Of a DNA stretch of 64,000 bases, positions 27,001-38,113 are shown one piece after another; position 1 is the first letter of the stretch, and the number at the start of each line of letters is the position of its first letter. The position numbers were made by a program, and so were the translations under genes. The notes below the pieces were generated by a model. The model did not search any database and was not told the origin of the DNA. It saw only the letters and a program-made list of their open reading frames with translations. Source of the stretch: Melampsora larici-populina 98AG31 (Eukaryota; Basidiomycota; Pucciniomycetes; Pucciniales; Melampsoraceae); the NCBI RefSeq assembly GCF_000204055.1, contig NW_006768766.1:2718524-2782523 (forward strand), given 5' to 3'.

Positions 27001-28338
27001 CGCCTCTCCCACGTTCCAATCTTCGGTGACAGATGCCTCGCTACTGTAGACCGAGTGAGGTAGTGGAGATGACGCATCGTAACCGTGAGACGCATCAGCC
27101 ATGTTCGCTCTGAAGGTACCTCGGGATGACGATTGTTGAGAGAGTTCTTGTCGAGCGAGCTCGGGATCGTAGTTTGGTGACTTGGGGCAGAATGGTGTTT
27201 TAGACCAGTGCTCACCACCGCAATCGAAACAGTTCTTCAGATGAGCTGGAGTGTTCGGTCCAACCCTGAAGTTCGACTTTGAAGGGTATGTTTTGCCTGA
27301 ACTCTGAGTCGGAGTTTGGTAACGTCTTTGAGATGACTGACTTGCATGCGTTTGTACTCTAGATCTTGTGGCATAATTATGTCCTCGATCATTGATGTTT
27401 AAAGCGGAGATGTTCGGTAACAGATCTATGGCCGAGTCCGCCAATCGATAAGTCTCGTTACGGATTGCTTCTTCAGTCTCTCGAGATGAGATTGCTGTAT
27501 CAGGGTTTGTGCGTAATCTGGAGTCTAAGATCGTGTTAACGTTGGCAAATTGTTGAGATAATCCGAGCTGCATAACGATGCTAAGAAAGGAGTCCTTAGT
27601 AAAAGTGAAACCGGTGCGTTGTAATTCTTCAACCTTAGCTTTCATCTTCGACAGGTGAGCTGCCACCGCATCTGGTGAATCGACTTTAGATTGAAGTATC
27701 TCTTTCCATAAGCTGAGATGAGTAGAACGAGTAGGAAAATGAAATAATGATTTTAGGCGATTGAAAACGGTAAAAGCTGATTCTTTCGGGTCGACTTGTA
27801 ATCTGAGTGTTTCGCATACTGAGACCCTTATCATCTGAGTTATCACATCATCACCAGTAGTTTGCTTTCTATCTTGATCTAGGTAATCGGGAATCTTGGT
27901 TATAAAATCAATTAAAACATACAAGTCATTTTTCCAGTGTAAATAGTTCGATCCATTCTCATCTAGCGTGGCAACAGCCTTGTTAACTAGAGTGGGCATT
28001 TTAACAAAGAAGTCCATCGAGGTGTAATGATCGGAAACTTGGTGAGGTGGTGGATCTTTAGACATATCTGAAACAGTAACTTGTGAAATCTGGGTTTTTA
28101 AATCTGAATGTTTTGAACTCGAAACTAGAACTGAGCTGTTTTCTAAATCTTCTATCTTGATATCTGAACTTGAATCTTTTAACTTGATATCTGAATCTAA
28201 ATCTTCTTGCCCTTTGGAGGGTAGCAAGTCAACGTCCTTATCGGAGTCGGAATCGGGATTGGTTTTGTTCTCGGGCACTTGGGTGTCGTCGTTGTTATCT
28301 GAGGGTTTCTTTTTAGAACCTGAACTTCTGGTTATCAT
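24013..28338 (-). CDS. copia Gag-Pol polyprotein, intact
   Basis: One uninterrupted frame of 1441 residues encodes the whole polyprotein in copia order. Gag fills about residues 1-360 and has a variant zinc knuckle near 368-382 (CFDC...H...C). The aspartic protease follows with DSGATHHV near 447. Integrase has the HHCC region (WHKRFGH...CPDC) and the D,D,E core (SDIAGP, RTDGAGEF, NGVAERSIR). Reverse transcriptase follows with DVTAAFLH and WLHVDDGAV; the YxDD motif is HVDD here. RNase H is at the end, with FVDANWGG and ADIFTKPLG. Usual copia length is 1300-1500 residues. No stop or frameshift is present. Antisense frames across it are shadows. Confidence 0.98.
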   Translation of the reverse strand: MITRSSGSKKKPSDNNDDTQVPENKTNPDSDSDKDVDLLPSKGQEDLDSDIKLKDSSSDIKIEDLENSSVLVSSSKHSDLKTQISQVTVSDMSKDPPPHQVSDHYTSMDFFVKMPTLVNKAVATLDENGSNYLHWKNDLYVLIDFITKIPDYLDQDRKQTTGDDVITQMIRVSVCETLRLQVDPKESAFTVFNRLKSLFHFPTRSTHLSLWKEILQSKVDSPDAVAAHLSKMKAKVEELQRTGFTFTKDSFLSIVMQLGLSQQFANVNTILDSRLRTNPDTAISSRETEEAIRNETYRLADSAIDLLPNISALNINDRGHNYATRSRVQTHASQSSQRRYQTPTQSSGKTYPSKSNFRVGPNTPAHLKNCFDCGGEHWSKTPFCPKSPNYDPELARQELSQQSSSRGTFRANMADASHGYDASSPLPHSVYSSEASVTEDWNVGEAVLDSGATHHVTNEVGALLNYTHLRSPIPLHVATESEGNFLTGIGSLILKSDSGASIKIKDVYYCERAKGTLISMAALVEDGYVFSFSGYDLSLSFGSHTLTSKYKNRRWLVPLITNPPKPPACQTHVSSCRARVFTKEESNEALRWHKRFGHVGLRVIKRLLSKEMTTGLPEHLVNAPFQCPDCLISKSLRHQTMGPSGRERPQPLELIVSDIAGPFDGELFGFKYMITFRDLATTFTDVMILKSRDHAPSVFQEFVLKMERQTSFKVKQLRTDGAGEFNSATFLNWLKAHGIAKEKTLPYEHNQNGVAERSIRTIGDMGRTMLIASKLPKFFWCFAYLTAGFIHNRIPNVNTGDKTPFELLFGKKPHLEGLRTFGEEAFVHIPSERRGKLDPRAQKCIFIGYLPGSKGWKFFNFETKKVVESSMAVFSDDKEPVLEEIKEPEQSKGNLSHILNALQLGSFDAEEAVMQQDALVTSVENSLKNGDPTIPKTYKEAMSRSDADKWRAACEKEMDQMREMQVWEVCDLPKDRKVTDAKWVFDIKRDGTYKARYVARGFTQIEGVDYHETFAPTATFAALRIIVTVAAMFGWNTFGFDVTAAFLHSPLEEDVWVRQPAGFSYGPVSKVLKCLRALYGTKQGMRCWWKFIAKKLEKMGFRPSQFDASFYILRRGSDTCLIWLHVDDGAVTGSSTRLLMEIEGLLKAEIKIKWETSLDSIVGVEINRPSPDRFEMSQPKLANRILKDNADLLSVLSAENPLSVSTRLETSVNVPPVDGGRYLSIIGSLSYLAVGTRPDLSYSVNFLARYGKTPQEAHWNALKHLLRYLRKTASMGILINPRKTKYSAPMETFVDANWGGEFARSSYGHVTRLFGVPVAWVARRQACVATSTCHAEFMAIGAACRDSVWLHSLATDMLPDLPPPLLLCDNSSSVHVSKDNAANKRTRHAEREYYYINEQLHKKKVDIKWIPASQQVADIFTKPLGPTKHKEAIKMLGMTGS

Positions 28339-28386
28339 CGATCGTTCAAAAAATTTTAAGCAGAACCGTTCATCTACAACAAACTA

Positions 28387-28416
28387 CAGCTGGTATCACA
28401 ACTGGGACTCAAAACC
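28387..28416 (-). other. candidate copia primer binding site, tRNA-internal type
   Basis: The bases just inside the 5' LTR read, on the plus strand, TGGTATCACAAC followed by TGGGACTCAAAACC. This resembles an internal stretch of a tRNA: a D-loop-like GGTATCAC and an anticodon-loop-like CTCAAAA (CAA, Leu). Priming from a tRNA fragment is known in copia elements, where Drosophila copia uses an initiator-tRNA half. Which tRNA is used here is inferred, not shown. Confidence 0.45.
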
Positions 28417-28608
28417 TGTTAAAGCTAAAGGTCAGCGCTCGTCGCTTCACCCGGTCCGAGAACTAATCCAATCTTCGATAGTGAAGAAAGGAAAGAACCG
28501 GGTGGAGCGAGGCTATATAAGTGATCTAACCTAACCCCGCTACAAGGATATGCTACTACGTATACAGGATTGTAGTCTAGGACTGTAACACACATATAGG
28601 CTTCAACA
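28417..28608 (-). repeat. copia 5' LTR
   Basis: This is the second 192-bp LTR, identical to 23713-23904, and lies upstream of the minus-strand polyprotein. Confidence 0.97.
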
Positions 28609-29131
28609 CGTTTGACAAGCGCTCAGCCGGGAGCCCTTCTTTTGTGATTGCTATTCAAGGTTTTGGTCGGGGTTGAAAGTCTATTTCAAGGCGGTGCCAA
28701 TCTGATATTTTTAGAACGGAGAATTTTCGGCGGTAAAAGTACAAATCCGATCAATGTGACCGCCAGGAATCGGAAGCGTCCTACAAGCATTACATGAATG
28801 AAAAACTTCACGTACCATACGATACGAATTTCAGGAGCAAATGACCGTAGCGAGTTCACTGGTCTCAGGGTTAAGGATACCCGGTGCGTATTCACTTTAG
28901 TTGTACGTCAAGCACCAGAGGTCTTTTTTAGCGTCATTTTCATTCTGCTCGGTCACGCACACGCGAAGAATTTCTTGAAAGAACTTTACATAAGAAATTT
29001 AGAATTTCCAAAGGTGCGAGAGGCTTGTGGGGTAAATTTCTCGTAGATTACTTCTAACTTCTCTCACTTGTCCCATAGAAGAATTCTGATTTGTGTCATC
29101 CATCAGGCTGAATCCATTTTTTATCTACTAT

Positions 29132-29303
29132 CACTGCAAAAATAATGTATTTTTCCAAGGTGAAAAATGATTGACATTAATGCACAAAATGATTAATAAT
29201 GCAGAATTAATGCAGAAAAATGCAGAATTAATGCGTTTTTAATCATTTTGTGAAACAAATGTAATCATTTTTCACCTTGGAAAAATACATTATATTCGCA
29301 GTG
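29132..29303. mobile_element. 172-bp MITE with CACTGC ends
   Basis: Terminal inverted repeats of about 40 bp start CACTGCAAAAATAATGTATT and fold the element into a near-complete hairpin. TAT flanks both ends (29129-29131, 29304-29306) as a 3-bp target duplication. The interior repeats AATGCAGAATTAATGC. A second member of the family lies at 62880-63061. Confidence 0.85.
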
Positions 29304-29317
29304 TATATATATGTTTA

Positions 29318-29808
29318 GAGCATCTCCACCGCGGACCTGATCTGTAAACCGAATACAGAGCCAAAAAAAGCTTGCTGGAAAAACTTTGACAGCTGTATTT
29401 TATATCCAGCTTCGTTCCATCCAACGCGCAAATCGGTATAAATTTTTGAGTCGTTTTGAGCTGCCTAAGTTGCCAAACCCTCACCCAATCGAGCCACCAA
29501 ATAGCCATCAATTGGTTGGACAACGAGAAAATAGGACGCATGTGGTGACTTTATCACCACATGTGCCAAATGTACGTCCAATACTGGGACAATACAGTTT
29601 GCTGCAAATATTCGGTTGGTACTTCATATTTCGAGTACTGACCGTGTGAAACAGGGTTTGCTGGATATTGAGGCTCACACGGATGGTGAGCTGTTACGTT
29701 TCCAGACCGCGCTGGATGGTCGATTTGTGACCTAGACCTGCAAACGTAAAATACACCTTACGTGTATGTCTGAAACGTTACGTTTGCAGGTCTGCGTTGG
29801 AGATGCTC
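29318..29808. mobile_element. 491-bp MITE with GAGCATCTCC ends and TTA target duplication
   Basis: The ends are GAGCATCTCCACCGCGGACC and its imperfect reverse complement, finishing GGTCTGCGTTGGAGATGCTC. TTA flanks both sides (29315-29317, 29809-29811). A 3-bp TWA duplication is the PIF/Harbinger signature, so this is probably a non-autonomous member. It sits only 14 bp from the 172-bp MITE. Confidence 0.8.
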
Positions 29809-29811
29809 TTA

Positions 29812-30659
29812 AGAGGTACCAGACCTCATATTTTACGCATTTATGCAGTGCAAATGTGGTTTCAGTAGGCCTAGAGATTGATTTTATCAGGGTGAAATTT
29901 ATGTATCTGATCTATGGCAAATTAGATAAATACATTCAGAATATTCAAGAGAAATCCTTGGTCCAAACTTGGTCTTGATTGATGGAAAAGGAAAGGATGA
30001 TCTTATTCACACGCTGTTCATGCTGTTCAAAGCGGTGTCATGATGACCAGACTAAAAGTTTGTAAAAAGTTGAAAAAGAAATGATCAAATCCAATCGAAG
30101 AACTTGACCATTTTGGTGTTTTGTGAAGGATCTCCGCAAGCTTTCCAGGGTATTTTTGTAATTAGACATCTGTAATTGTGCCGCTCCGAGCCTCCGTGCC
30201 GCTGTGAGGGCTGTTCATTCTCACAGGAACTCCTTTTAAGAGGAAGCATCGAAGGGAGAAAGTTGAACTCAGTGAAGTTTAAGTTTGATGAACTAAATTG
30301 TAAATCCAGGCTACATACTGAAGCTTATGTACTGAATCCTAAACTTCGGCAGACTACTTATGTAAATACAACCTATCCCGGCTGGAAACAAGAATGGTTG
30401 TTTGTTCGATTATCTATCCAATCTGAATCTAATCGATTCGAAACTAAAGATATATATATCTCATCACGATTCTTCAAAGCATGACTGAATCTCAATCAAG
30501 AATTTAAAGAAGAGATTGACTATTTACCAAGTTAACTTAAGCAGCTAAACTTATCATCAGACTTTAACCGATTCTTACTTCCAAATCACCATTTGACCGT
30601 TCAACCATATCAACTTCATCTCAATCGACTACTCATCAATCAATCAATCAGACATTCTA
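29812..30659. other. intergenic and upstream region of the Ser-rich membrane protein
   Basis: The 102-residue frame at 30176-30484 has no recognisable features. The last 150 bp, rich in CAATC and ATCAA, are the likely leader of the gene starting at 30660. Confidence 0.45.
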
Positions 30660-33349
30660 ATGTATGACTATCGATTCAAACTAACAGATTCAATATCAAA
30701 TCAATCAAATCAAATCAAGAATCAAGTCAAATGGTCAAGAAGAACAAAAACTAAATCAATCTCATCAACTCAACCTTCAACTTCATTTGAATCTCATCAG
30801 AAATCGAATCGATCTCGAATTCAACTATCAACCGTTTTACCTACGATCCTCATCATCACCTCATTCATTCCTATCGCTCAATCCATCCCAATCGAGTCTA
30901 CAACTCATTCTGGTCAATCACACTCAGATTCAATCAATCAAAACGATGATAGGTCTGATCCTCAAGATAACCTTGATCCTATCTCATTACATCAAGCTAA
31001 ACCGAACCCCGATTCATCAAGACTGAATCTCAATGATCAGCTATCTTCACCGTCTCTCATCAAACAATTCCCTTCACCTACTAGTGATCCATCCAACACG
31101 CCATCTACACTTTTCCATTTGGATCCAAGTACCTCTCAATCATCTCTTGAATACACTTCTCATCCAGACAGCAGCGCTGGTCGCTCGGCTACATTCTTTC
31201 AAAAACCATTATCAACATCAAAGCTTGATCAATCATCATCACCAAAAAAACTTCAGCATGAATTGCCATCAATCTCTACCCTCGATGCATTACTTTCATC
31301 TCATGATACAAATTCACCACCACCCACAAATCCACCTTCTGAATCAGATTCACAACAACACACATCCGAATCTCCTCATCCCAACTCACAGCTTTCTTTC
31401 TCGCCTTCTCAATCTCATCGACTTTCTATACCCGTCAAATCAAGCATTCCAACCTACTTCGAAAACGTAAACGGAACATGGGTCCTCTCTGATAATGTGC
31501 GCCCCTTTTCTTTTCTCAGGCAATTCTATCTAATCTCACAAATGATTGCTTTCTTGACTCTCTCAGTGGAACCTTTATGGTCTATCAGGGCCTAGTCAGA
31601 GACATAGAGCTCGTAGCCTTCCAACCAACAATGTACAACGTTCATCCAAACAGCCCAGATCAGCACCGCTCGTTCATCATACCTCCCTTGCAGCTCGTAC
31701 AAACGAACTAGAATCCAATGCATCTTTTAGCAATAGCACTAACAACAACATGAATTCGAGCACAAACCTTGATCTACCTGCTGGTTGGAATCATACTTCA
31801 CCGCGCGGACCGATGTATGTTGTACCGGCGATAGTGATTGCTAGTTTATTTATCGCAATTTCAGTGGTCGGAACAGTGGTTTGTCTGGTTGGTAGAAGGA
31901 GGAAGAACAAGCGAATATCAAGCATGAGGAGGAATGAAGAAGCTGAGATTGAAGGTGACAAATCTCTAGAAGCAGACGAGAAAAAACTCAATGAGATGTC
32001 AGAGAAAGGGAAGAGGAAAAAGATGACCATCAAACATTTACTGATTGTTCAATTTAAAAATCAAGGGTCAAAGAAGAAGCAAGAGATAGATCCAAGTTCG
32101 CTTCTTATTCTTGATGAAAGTCCAAGACTTGGTAAACGGAGTTTTAGGAGTGGTATTGGCTCTAGGCTTACTCGACGTCGTAATCGAGCCAGTGATAAGA
32201 TGAAAGGAACTCAAACTGACAAGACTACCGAAGATGATCAAAGTCCGTCTTCTGGCTGTTCTGGCTCTAGTGCAGATGCTGTGATTGTCAACGAGCTTTC
32301 GGGTGCACCAAAGCCTCTGACAGGTACGTCTAGATTTTGTCATACGTACACTCGCTGGTTGATTTCCTTCTGACGTGTCCATACGTCTTTCAGATGACGC
32401 TAGCGGTACTGGAGGGTCGAGAGGAACAACAGACCAAAGCTCGGCACCTATTACAAACACATCACACGGCCATGATACGCTCCATACGGCATCCTCATCA
32501 TCCAATGCATTATCACAGACTATCACTTCATTCAATTTACAAAGACTAGCCACCGATGAAAGTCAGACAGAAGCTCTTACTGTGACTGCACTCACACGTC
32601 AGAGTGCACAGCTTGAAAGGGCCGATGAGCAGCGAGATCGAGCAAGAAGTGAAGTTTCTTCTGTACATAACTCATTACCATCTTTACAAATCAGTCAGCA
32701 TCCATCACTCCAACCCATCATGGGACCTCGATCAATATTTCCAGATGACCCTCATCTTGAGGATCTACCACCGGAACCACCAGCTTATACGACCTCTCGT
32801 AAATCAGAAGACAAACGACCGATGCGTAGAACATCTACATCTTCTGCATCTTCATCAAACAGACGACAATATATTGCACATGTTGCAACAGATGATAAAT
32901 TAGTATTAGGAAACATAGCCAGATTAGCAAGTTCTGCTCCTATTAGCGAACCTGAAAGAGAACTTGATCAAGGACCATCAGCACCACCATTAGTTTGGGA
33001 AGAACTGACTAATACGTCGGTAGAAGATCAAGTAGAAGTTCAACGAGGAATCTTACCAGCTCCATCTATGAGTTTTGTGACAAAGTTTGATCCGAATAGG
33101 AAAGATGAAGAAAAGTTAAAGAAGAAAGAAGAAGAAGAAATGAAAACTTGGGCTTTATTGGTTGAACCTTCTAGACCTGAAGATTCAGATGAAGAAAGAA
33201 GAGAAAGAGAAGAAGTTGGAATTAGTGTACCTGAAGCAGAAGAAGTAGAAGGAGAAGTAAGGGAAAGAGAAAGAGAAAGAGAAAGAAGAGAGATTGGTTT
33301 ACCTATTGCTCCACCTTATGAAGAAGAAGAAGAAATTGATCAAGGTTAG
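30660..33349 (+). CDS. Ser-rich single-pass membrane protein with cytoplasmic acidic tail
   Basis: I cannot name this family. Three exons (30660-31496, 31567-32323, 32394-33349) join in phase to give about 849 residues. A hydrophobic segment at ~62-78 (VLPTILIITSFIPIAQS) following a basic stretch is a signal sequence or signal-anchor. A long Ser/Thr/Pro-rich, presumably O-glycosylated ectodomain follows, ending at a conserved-looking NGTWVLSDNWNLYG across the first splice site. A clear membrane segment (YVVPAIVIASLFIAISVVGT) is followed by the basic stop-transfer sequence RRRKNKR. The cytoplasmic part contains YIAHVATDDKLVLGNIARL, PSAPPLVWEEL and a highly charged Glu/Arg C-terminus. The layout resembles fungal wall-stress sensors, but there is no WSC or Cys-rich domain. 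Confidence 0.8.
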
Positions 33350-34198
33350 AATCAGAGAAATTGGTTTCTTGTGGTTTTGTAAAATTCATGGACAAGTTAT
33401 GAAAACAAATAGGTTATTCTTGTGAATCTGTCTTTATTGGGGCCCGGGGTGGTGTGTGTGTGTGTTTGTTTTGATTTTGCTTGATTTTTTATTTTTTTAC
33501 TTTATTTTACTTTATGATTTTTGTGAGACTTGTTTTTTAAAATTCACGAATTGGGCTCTTGAGTGAACGAAAAAGAGAAACAAGAAAAAAGGATTTTTTG
33601 GGTATTTTGTGTGATTTTTTTTCTTTGGTGTTTCAGTTTAATGTGTCTTATATATACTTATATACATTTTAGATTTCTTTCTTAGATTCTTCTTTACTTC
33701 TTCTCTGTGCGTGTGTGTGTGTTTCTTTCTGGAAGTCTTATTACTTTTTCAAATTTCCTCAAGTTTAATGTTATTTTTTTTTGGGAAATTTGTTTTTATT
33801 TTACAATCAAATCTGTTTTTTTTTTCAATTTTTTTTACATTACAAATTAAGAAAAACTCAAACATTAACGAATAACAACGATAACGAATAAAAACACATA
33901 ACATATATCATACATCAATTAATTGTGAATGTAGATATTTATTTATTTTGTACGTGTGTGTGTGTGTTGAGTGGGTTTGTGAAGGTTTGATTAATTTGAA
34001 TATAAAGACAAGAAAAAGAAATTGGTCTTGGTACCTCTAATGTGAGTTGGTTTTATCTAGAGTTGGTTTTTGGATTTGGGAGAAGTATGAAAAGGTAATT
34101 TGACAAGTTTTTGGTTAGTTTACACTTTGGACTCTATTGGTAATGTATTTGTTGAAGATGAAATAATTAAGTATGTACAAAAGAGGTGATCAAGATAA
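33350..34198. other. AT-rich spacer with poly-T and GT repeats
   Basis: The sequence is T-rich with short (GT)n tracts near 33453, 33706 and 33953. It is the 3' flank of the membrane-protein gene, up to the left end of the Ngaro element. No gene was seen. Confidence 0.5.
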
Positions 34199-34449
34199 TC
34201 GCTGTTGGTAACTTGTTATTAACCTAGTGGAATGGGAAAGTTGGTAACATTACATTACATGTGGTTCGGGGAACTGACGGGTCGGTTCTTATATCTTCTC
34301 TCGAATTTCAGATATGACATCATTCGATTATTCTCTCTTTACCAACTCCCATTACGTTCACTTTCGTCAAAGTTTGTCTTCAAACTCAAGAATCATTATC
34401 TAAGCTCGTTAAAACTCATCGTATATTAATTCAAATCAAATTTTTGATC
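34199..34449 (+). repeat. Ngaro split repeat A1
   Basis: Left 251-bp A repeat starting TCGCTGTTGGTAACTTG. It differs from A2 at roughly ten sites, mostly places where A1 has CG and A2 has TG or CA. Confidence 0.92.
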
Positions 34450-34539
34450 ACAAAAGGTATAATAAAGTCATCAGTTTACCTTAAAAACCATCAATTTCCC
34501 TTAAAAAACCACCAATTTATCAATTTCTCTTAAGGAGTG

Positions 34540-36071
34540 ATAATGATTCATTTGATTACAAGAGTGCTAAAAAGGTGGCCGACAAGTTGGCAGCCCTGTC
34601 CATTGAATATGAGACAAATGGGGGTTCAAATAGCAAATCTATGGCAGAAATGTGATCATTATATGCTGCGATCGTGCCTTTTGATTCTCCAAACTGGTAT
34701 TGACAATGGTCCAAGTTTGCATCTGAACTTATTAAAAAAGATAAACAGAACAATCGAGCAGTTTTTCAGAATGAAGGACCAACACCGACAAGCCCTATTG
34801 TATTGGAAAAAGATCCTGTATTCATTTTTGACTTATCTTCTAATCCGACGTTCCCGGAAGATATTGTTATTGATAAAAGAGATAATAGAGAAGGAAGTGG
34901 TCCTCAGAGACGTGGCAGTGACCAAGGAAATCCACAAGTGCATATACTTACTCAAGAAGAGATTGACCTGGCTCAAACGGCAAGAAATTTACTGGATGAA
35001 CAAAATAGTGGTAAAAAGAGATCAGAACGGTCTAAATCAACTCCTCCTCATATTGGAAAGAGAGATAGTAAACGTTTGAAACATCATAAAACCGACATTG
35101 AATCAGATATTTCAGGCGATTCAGACGAAAAGAATGATAAAAAGACGAAGAAATTTGATTGGTATTCCAGAGCGGAGACAGGGCCGAATTCAGAGGCTTC
35201 TTATACGCCAGGTGCAATTCGATTTGCACGAGCCAAGAAAGGTTATGCTTCAAGCATATCTTTGGCTGTCAAAGGATTCAATAGAAGCGTTAGACCAGCA
35301 GAGTTTCCTAAGACTCTTACAAAATACCTTCTGGAGGGAGAATATATCAATTTGCGACATATCAAAGGAGAATACTTGGCTAAACAAAAAGGATATACTG
35401 CTCCTTTGGTGGTTGGTGGTCATGATAAAAATATTTCTCTTCAGAATAAAGCACTTTCAGAAAAACTTCTCAATGCACAAGAATGGTTCTATTATTTTGA
35501 CATTCTACAAAGAACGTATCAAGAGGCTTTCCCAAGTTGTTACAAAGATTTTGTTCAATACGCCGATTTCATTAAGGAGCGATTTACGTCTGATGGAGCA
35601 AAAGCAGATTGGATGTGTGTGGCAAATTTCGACGCTGTGTAATTACGTAGGAACTTTGCAGCAAAAGAAAACTTATCATTTGGGGATTTTGACCATAAGT
35701 CATTGGCTACTTGATCAACAAGGTACATGGCGGACGCATACAAACCTCAACTTCGACAACCTGAAGTGTTGACAAGTGCTAGACCATATCAAGGTCCAAG
35801 CCGTCAAAGCTCTAACCAACGTAATCAAAATCAGTCAAGAAATCAGAACTCTCCTCTCTATTATGATCACACTAAGTACAAAAGTGGAGTTGGAGTTGAA
35901 GACACCAGGGGGGCCAAGAACGAAGCCGAAACATATTATTTTGCTTGTAATCTTGGTCACTGCGCCCTGGGCGACAAATGCACTAGACAACATAAATGTG
36001 TTGGTATTTTGTTGTTTATTGTTATATTTTTCTTGCTCATGTGTGATAAGTTCAAGGAAAGTGGTAACTAA
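34540..36071 (+). pseudogene. Ngaro Gag-like protein, four stops
   Basis: One frame runs from about 34540 to 36071 with stops only at 34653 (TGA), 34701 (TGA), 35640 (TAA) and 35712 (TGA). It encodes a Lys/Asp-rich region, then a conserved middle (SISLAVKGFNRSVRPAEFPK, YYFDILQRTYQEAFPS), then a CCCH-type zinc-binding motif near 35943-35999 (CNLGHCALGDKCTRQHKC). These features fit the ORF1 product of YR retroelements. All four stops are one C-to-T change away from Arg or Gln. Confidence 0.8.
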
Positions 36072-36229
36072 CAATGTGTGCTTATTTCTAGAATGTCAAA
36101 GGATGTCGGAAAGATCACCCAGGTTGTAAGCATACCTGAAGGAGACAAAAAATCTGTCTTCGGGTTGGTTTTTCACTTAATTCTAAAAAATAGCTTCATA
36201 AGATCTGACATTTCAGTTCTTTTAGATCG

Positions 36230-38113
36230 ACAAAAGGAAAGGAAGAAATGATCATTGATGAAAGCTCTTCTCATAAGTTTTTATGAGGGTATATCTGGGA
36301 TGGCGTAAATGACAGAGGTTGTTCTCCAGCCATTGAATCGAGCATTTACGCGAGACCATTCCCGGATGCTCCGTCGTTAGAGGAAGATCGAGATGCAGCT
36401 TATGCTCTTAAACAGTATCATTTTCTATTCAAAATTAATATGCCAATCAAAGTTGACAAACTCGAGACTTTGTTAATTCATCACCCAAATAGACGATTTG
36501 TCGATTCAGTGCTAAAAGGTTTACGTGTGGGATTTTGGCCTAGTTCTTCGCTTCCATTGTCTGAAGTGGTGGATGGTCCGAATCATGTGTCATGTGAAAC
36601 GTTCAAGGATATATTAGTAGTTCAATGTCAAGAAGAGATAGATAAAGGTTGATATTCTCAAGAATTTTCAACACTTCTTCCCGGCATGAAGGTCATACCA
36701 CTACTCATGACTTCTAAGAAAGACTCGGTGAAAATGCGGGTTTGTTCGAACATGAGTGCTGGAAACCCATCTCCGAACGACTTAATTGATAAAGACAATA
36801 TTGCGGTAACCTATGATTCTCTGAAGAATTTTGTTCCATATGTGATTGACATGAAGGAAGAAGAAGAAGACCTCGTATTATGGAAATTAGACGTAGAAAC
36901 GGCTTTTAGAATCATCCCTCTTCATCTTCAGTATCAAATCCGCCAGATCATGAGAATTAATGATAAGAAAAGAGTTGATTATAATCTAACATTTGGTTCA
37001 GCAGCTTCTCCACACATTTGGTGTGGAGTATTTTTGTTGGTATCATGGATCGCCGAATTCGTTTTTGATATCAAAAGGATGAATAATATTATGGATGATG
37101 TATGGGGTATTTGTGCTAAGAAAAATTTCACTTCTTTCAAAGGTCATCGAATTCCAATTTCTCAAGGGAAATTACTAAATTTGTTTGATATGTTAGGAAT
37201 TCCTTGGGTATGGAAAAAACAGATCTTTAGTCCTGTCATAGAAATCATTGGTCATATAGTGGATTCAAAAGAAATGTCTATGTATCTTCATGTCGACAAG
37301 AAAATCAAATTACTTCAAAAAATTGAAGATTTTGTATTGCAACCAAAACAAAGCTTGAAAGAATGGCAAGAGTTACTGGGTACGGCTTTGTTGGCATGTA
37401 CTTCAATGCCATGGGGTCGGTATGCGTTACAAAGTTTATATGAAAAGATAGCAGGGAAGTATAAGAAGTATATGAAAATTCCCGTGAACAAAGAAAATCA
37501 AGATGATTTATGATGGCTGCTTAACTATTTCAAAAATGCAGAGGGTGTTTGATTTCTTAAATCTATGAGATGGAAGTTGAACAACACTGATTCTGTATTC
37601 TTCACTGATGCGTGCATGATGGGAATTGGAGTTTGGGAACCAAGTCCTCGTTTAGGAAGAGTTTCAGTATTACCACCACTGATTAGAAACATCTACTGGG
37701 CGGAGTTATTAGGAGTGGTTTGCACAATCAATCTTGGCATTAAGAAAGGATCAAAGAAGATTTTCATTCATTCAGATTCTCAATTAGTATGCGATTTATT
37801 TAATTCTCATTCTCCAAATCCAATAGTGAGACCTTTGTTTCGGTACCGCGTGTCTCAGTTGGTAGAGGTGGATGCTGACGTAAAAGTCATGCACATTCCA
37901 AAAGAATCCAACACTGTTGCTGATGACCTATCACGACAAAAAGCTGACGTGTCTCAGACTGAGTTAGAGGATCTTTGTCAACATATTGGAGCACTTTCAG
38001 TCACTCTATTTAAAGTCAATCCAATCCTAGCTTCAGGAGGTCTCAAAGCAAATTTGTCGGTACCTTTGTTAAACTCACGTTCGACGAAATGGGTAAATCC
38101 AAAAAGACCTTGA
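36230..38113 (+). pseudogene. Ngaro reverse transcriptase and RNase H, four stops
   Basis: A single frame from about 36230 to 38113 is interrupted only by TGA at 36284, 36650, 37511 and 37550. The RT part shows SAGNPSPNDLI, LWKLDVETAFRIIPLH, LTFGSAASPHIWC and the catalytic motif NNIMDDVWG. The RNase H part shows FFTDACMMGIGVW, WAELLGVV, FIHSDSQLVCDLF and NTVADDLSR. It overlaps the recombinase frame by 25 nt in another frame. Confidence 0.92.

Larger units (their letters stand above)
23708..28613 (-). mobile_element. complete Ty1/copia LTR retrotransposon
   Basis: Two 192-bp LTRs bound a single long gag-pol frame, and the 5-bp target duplication CGTTT flanks the element at 23708-23712 and 28609-28613. 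Each LTR starts TGTT and ends AACA. A polypurine tract lies next to the 23713-23904 LTR when read on the minus strand, which fixes the orientation. The LTRs are identical by eye, so the insertion is recent and the element may still be active. Confidence 0.97.
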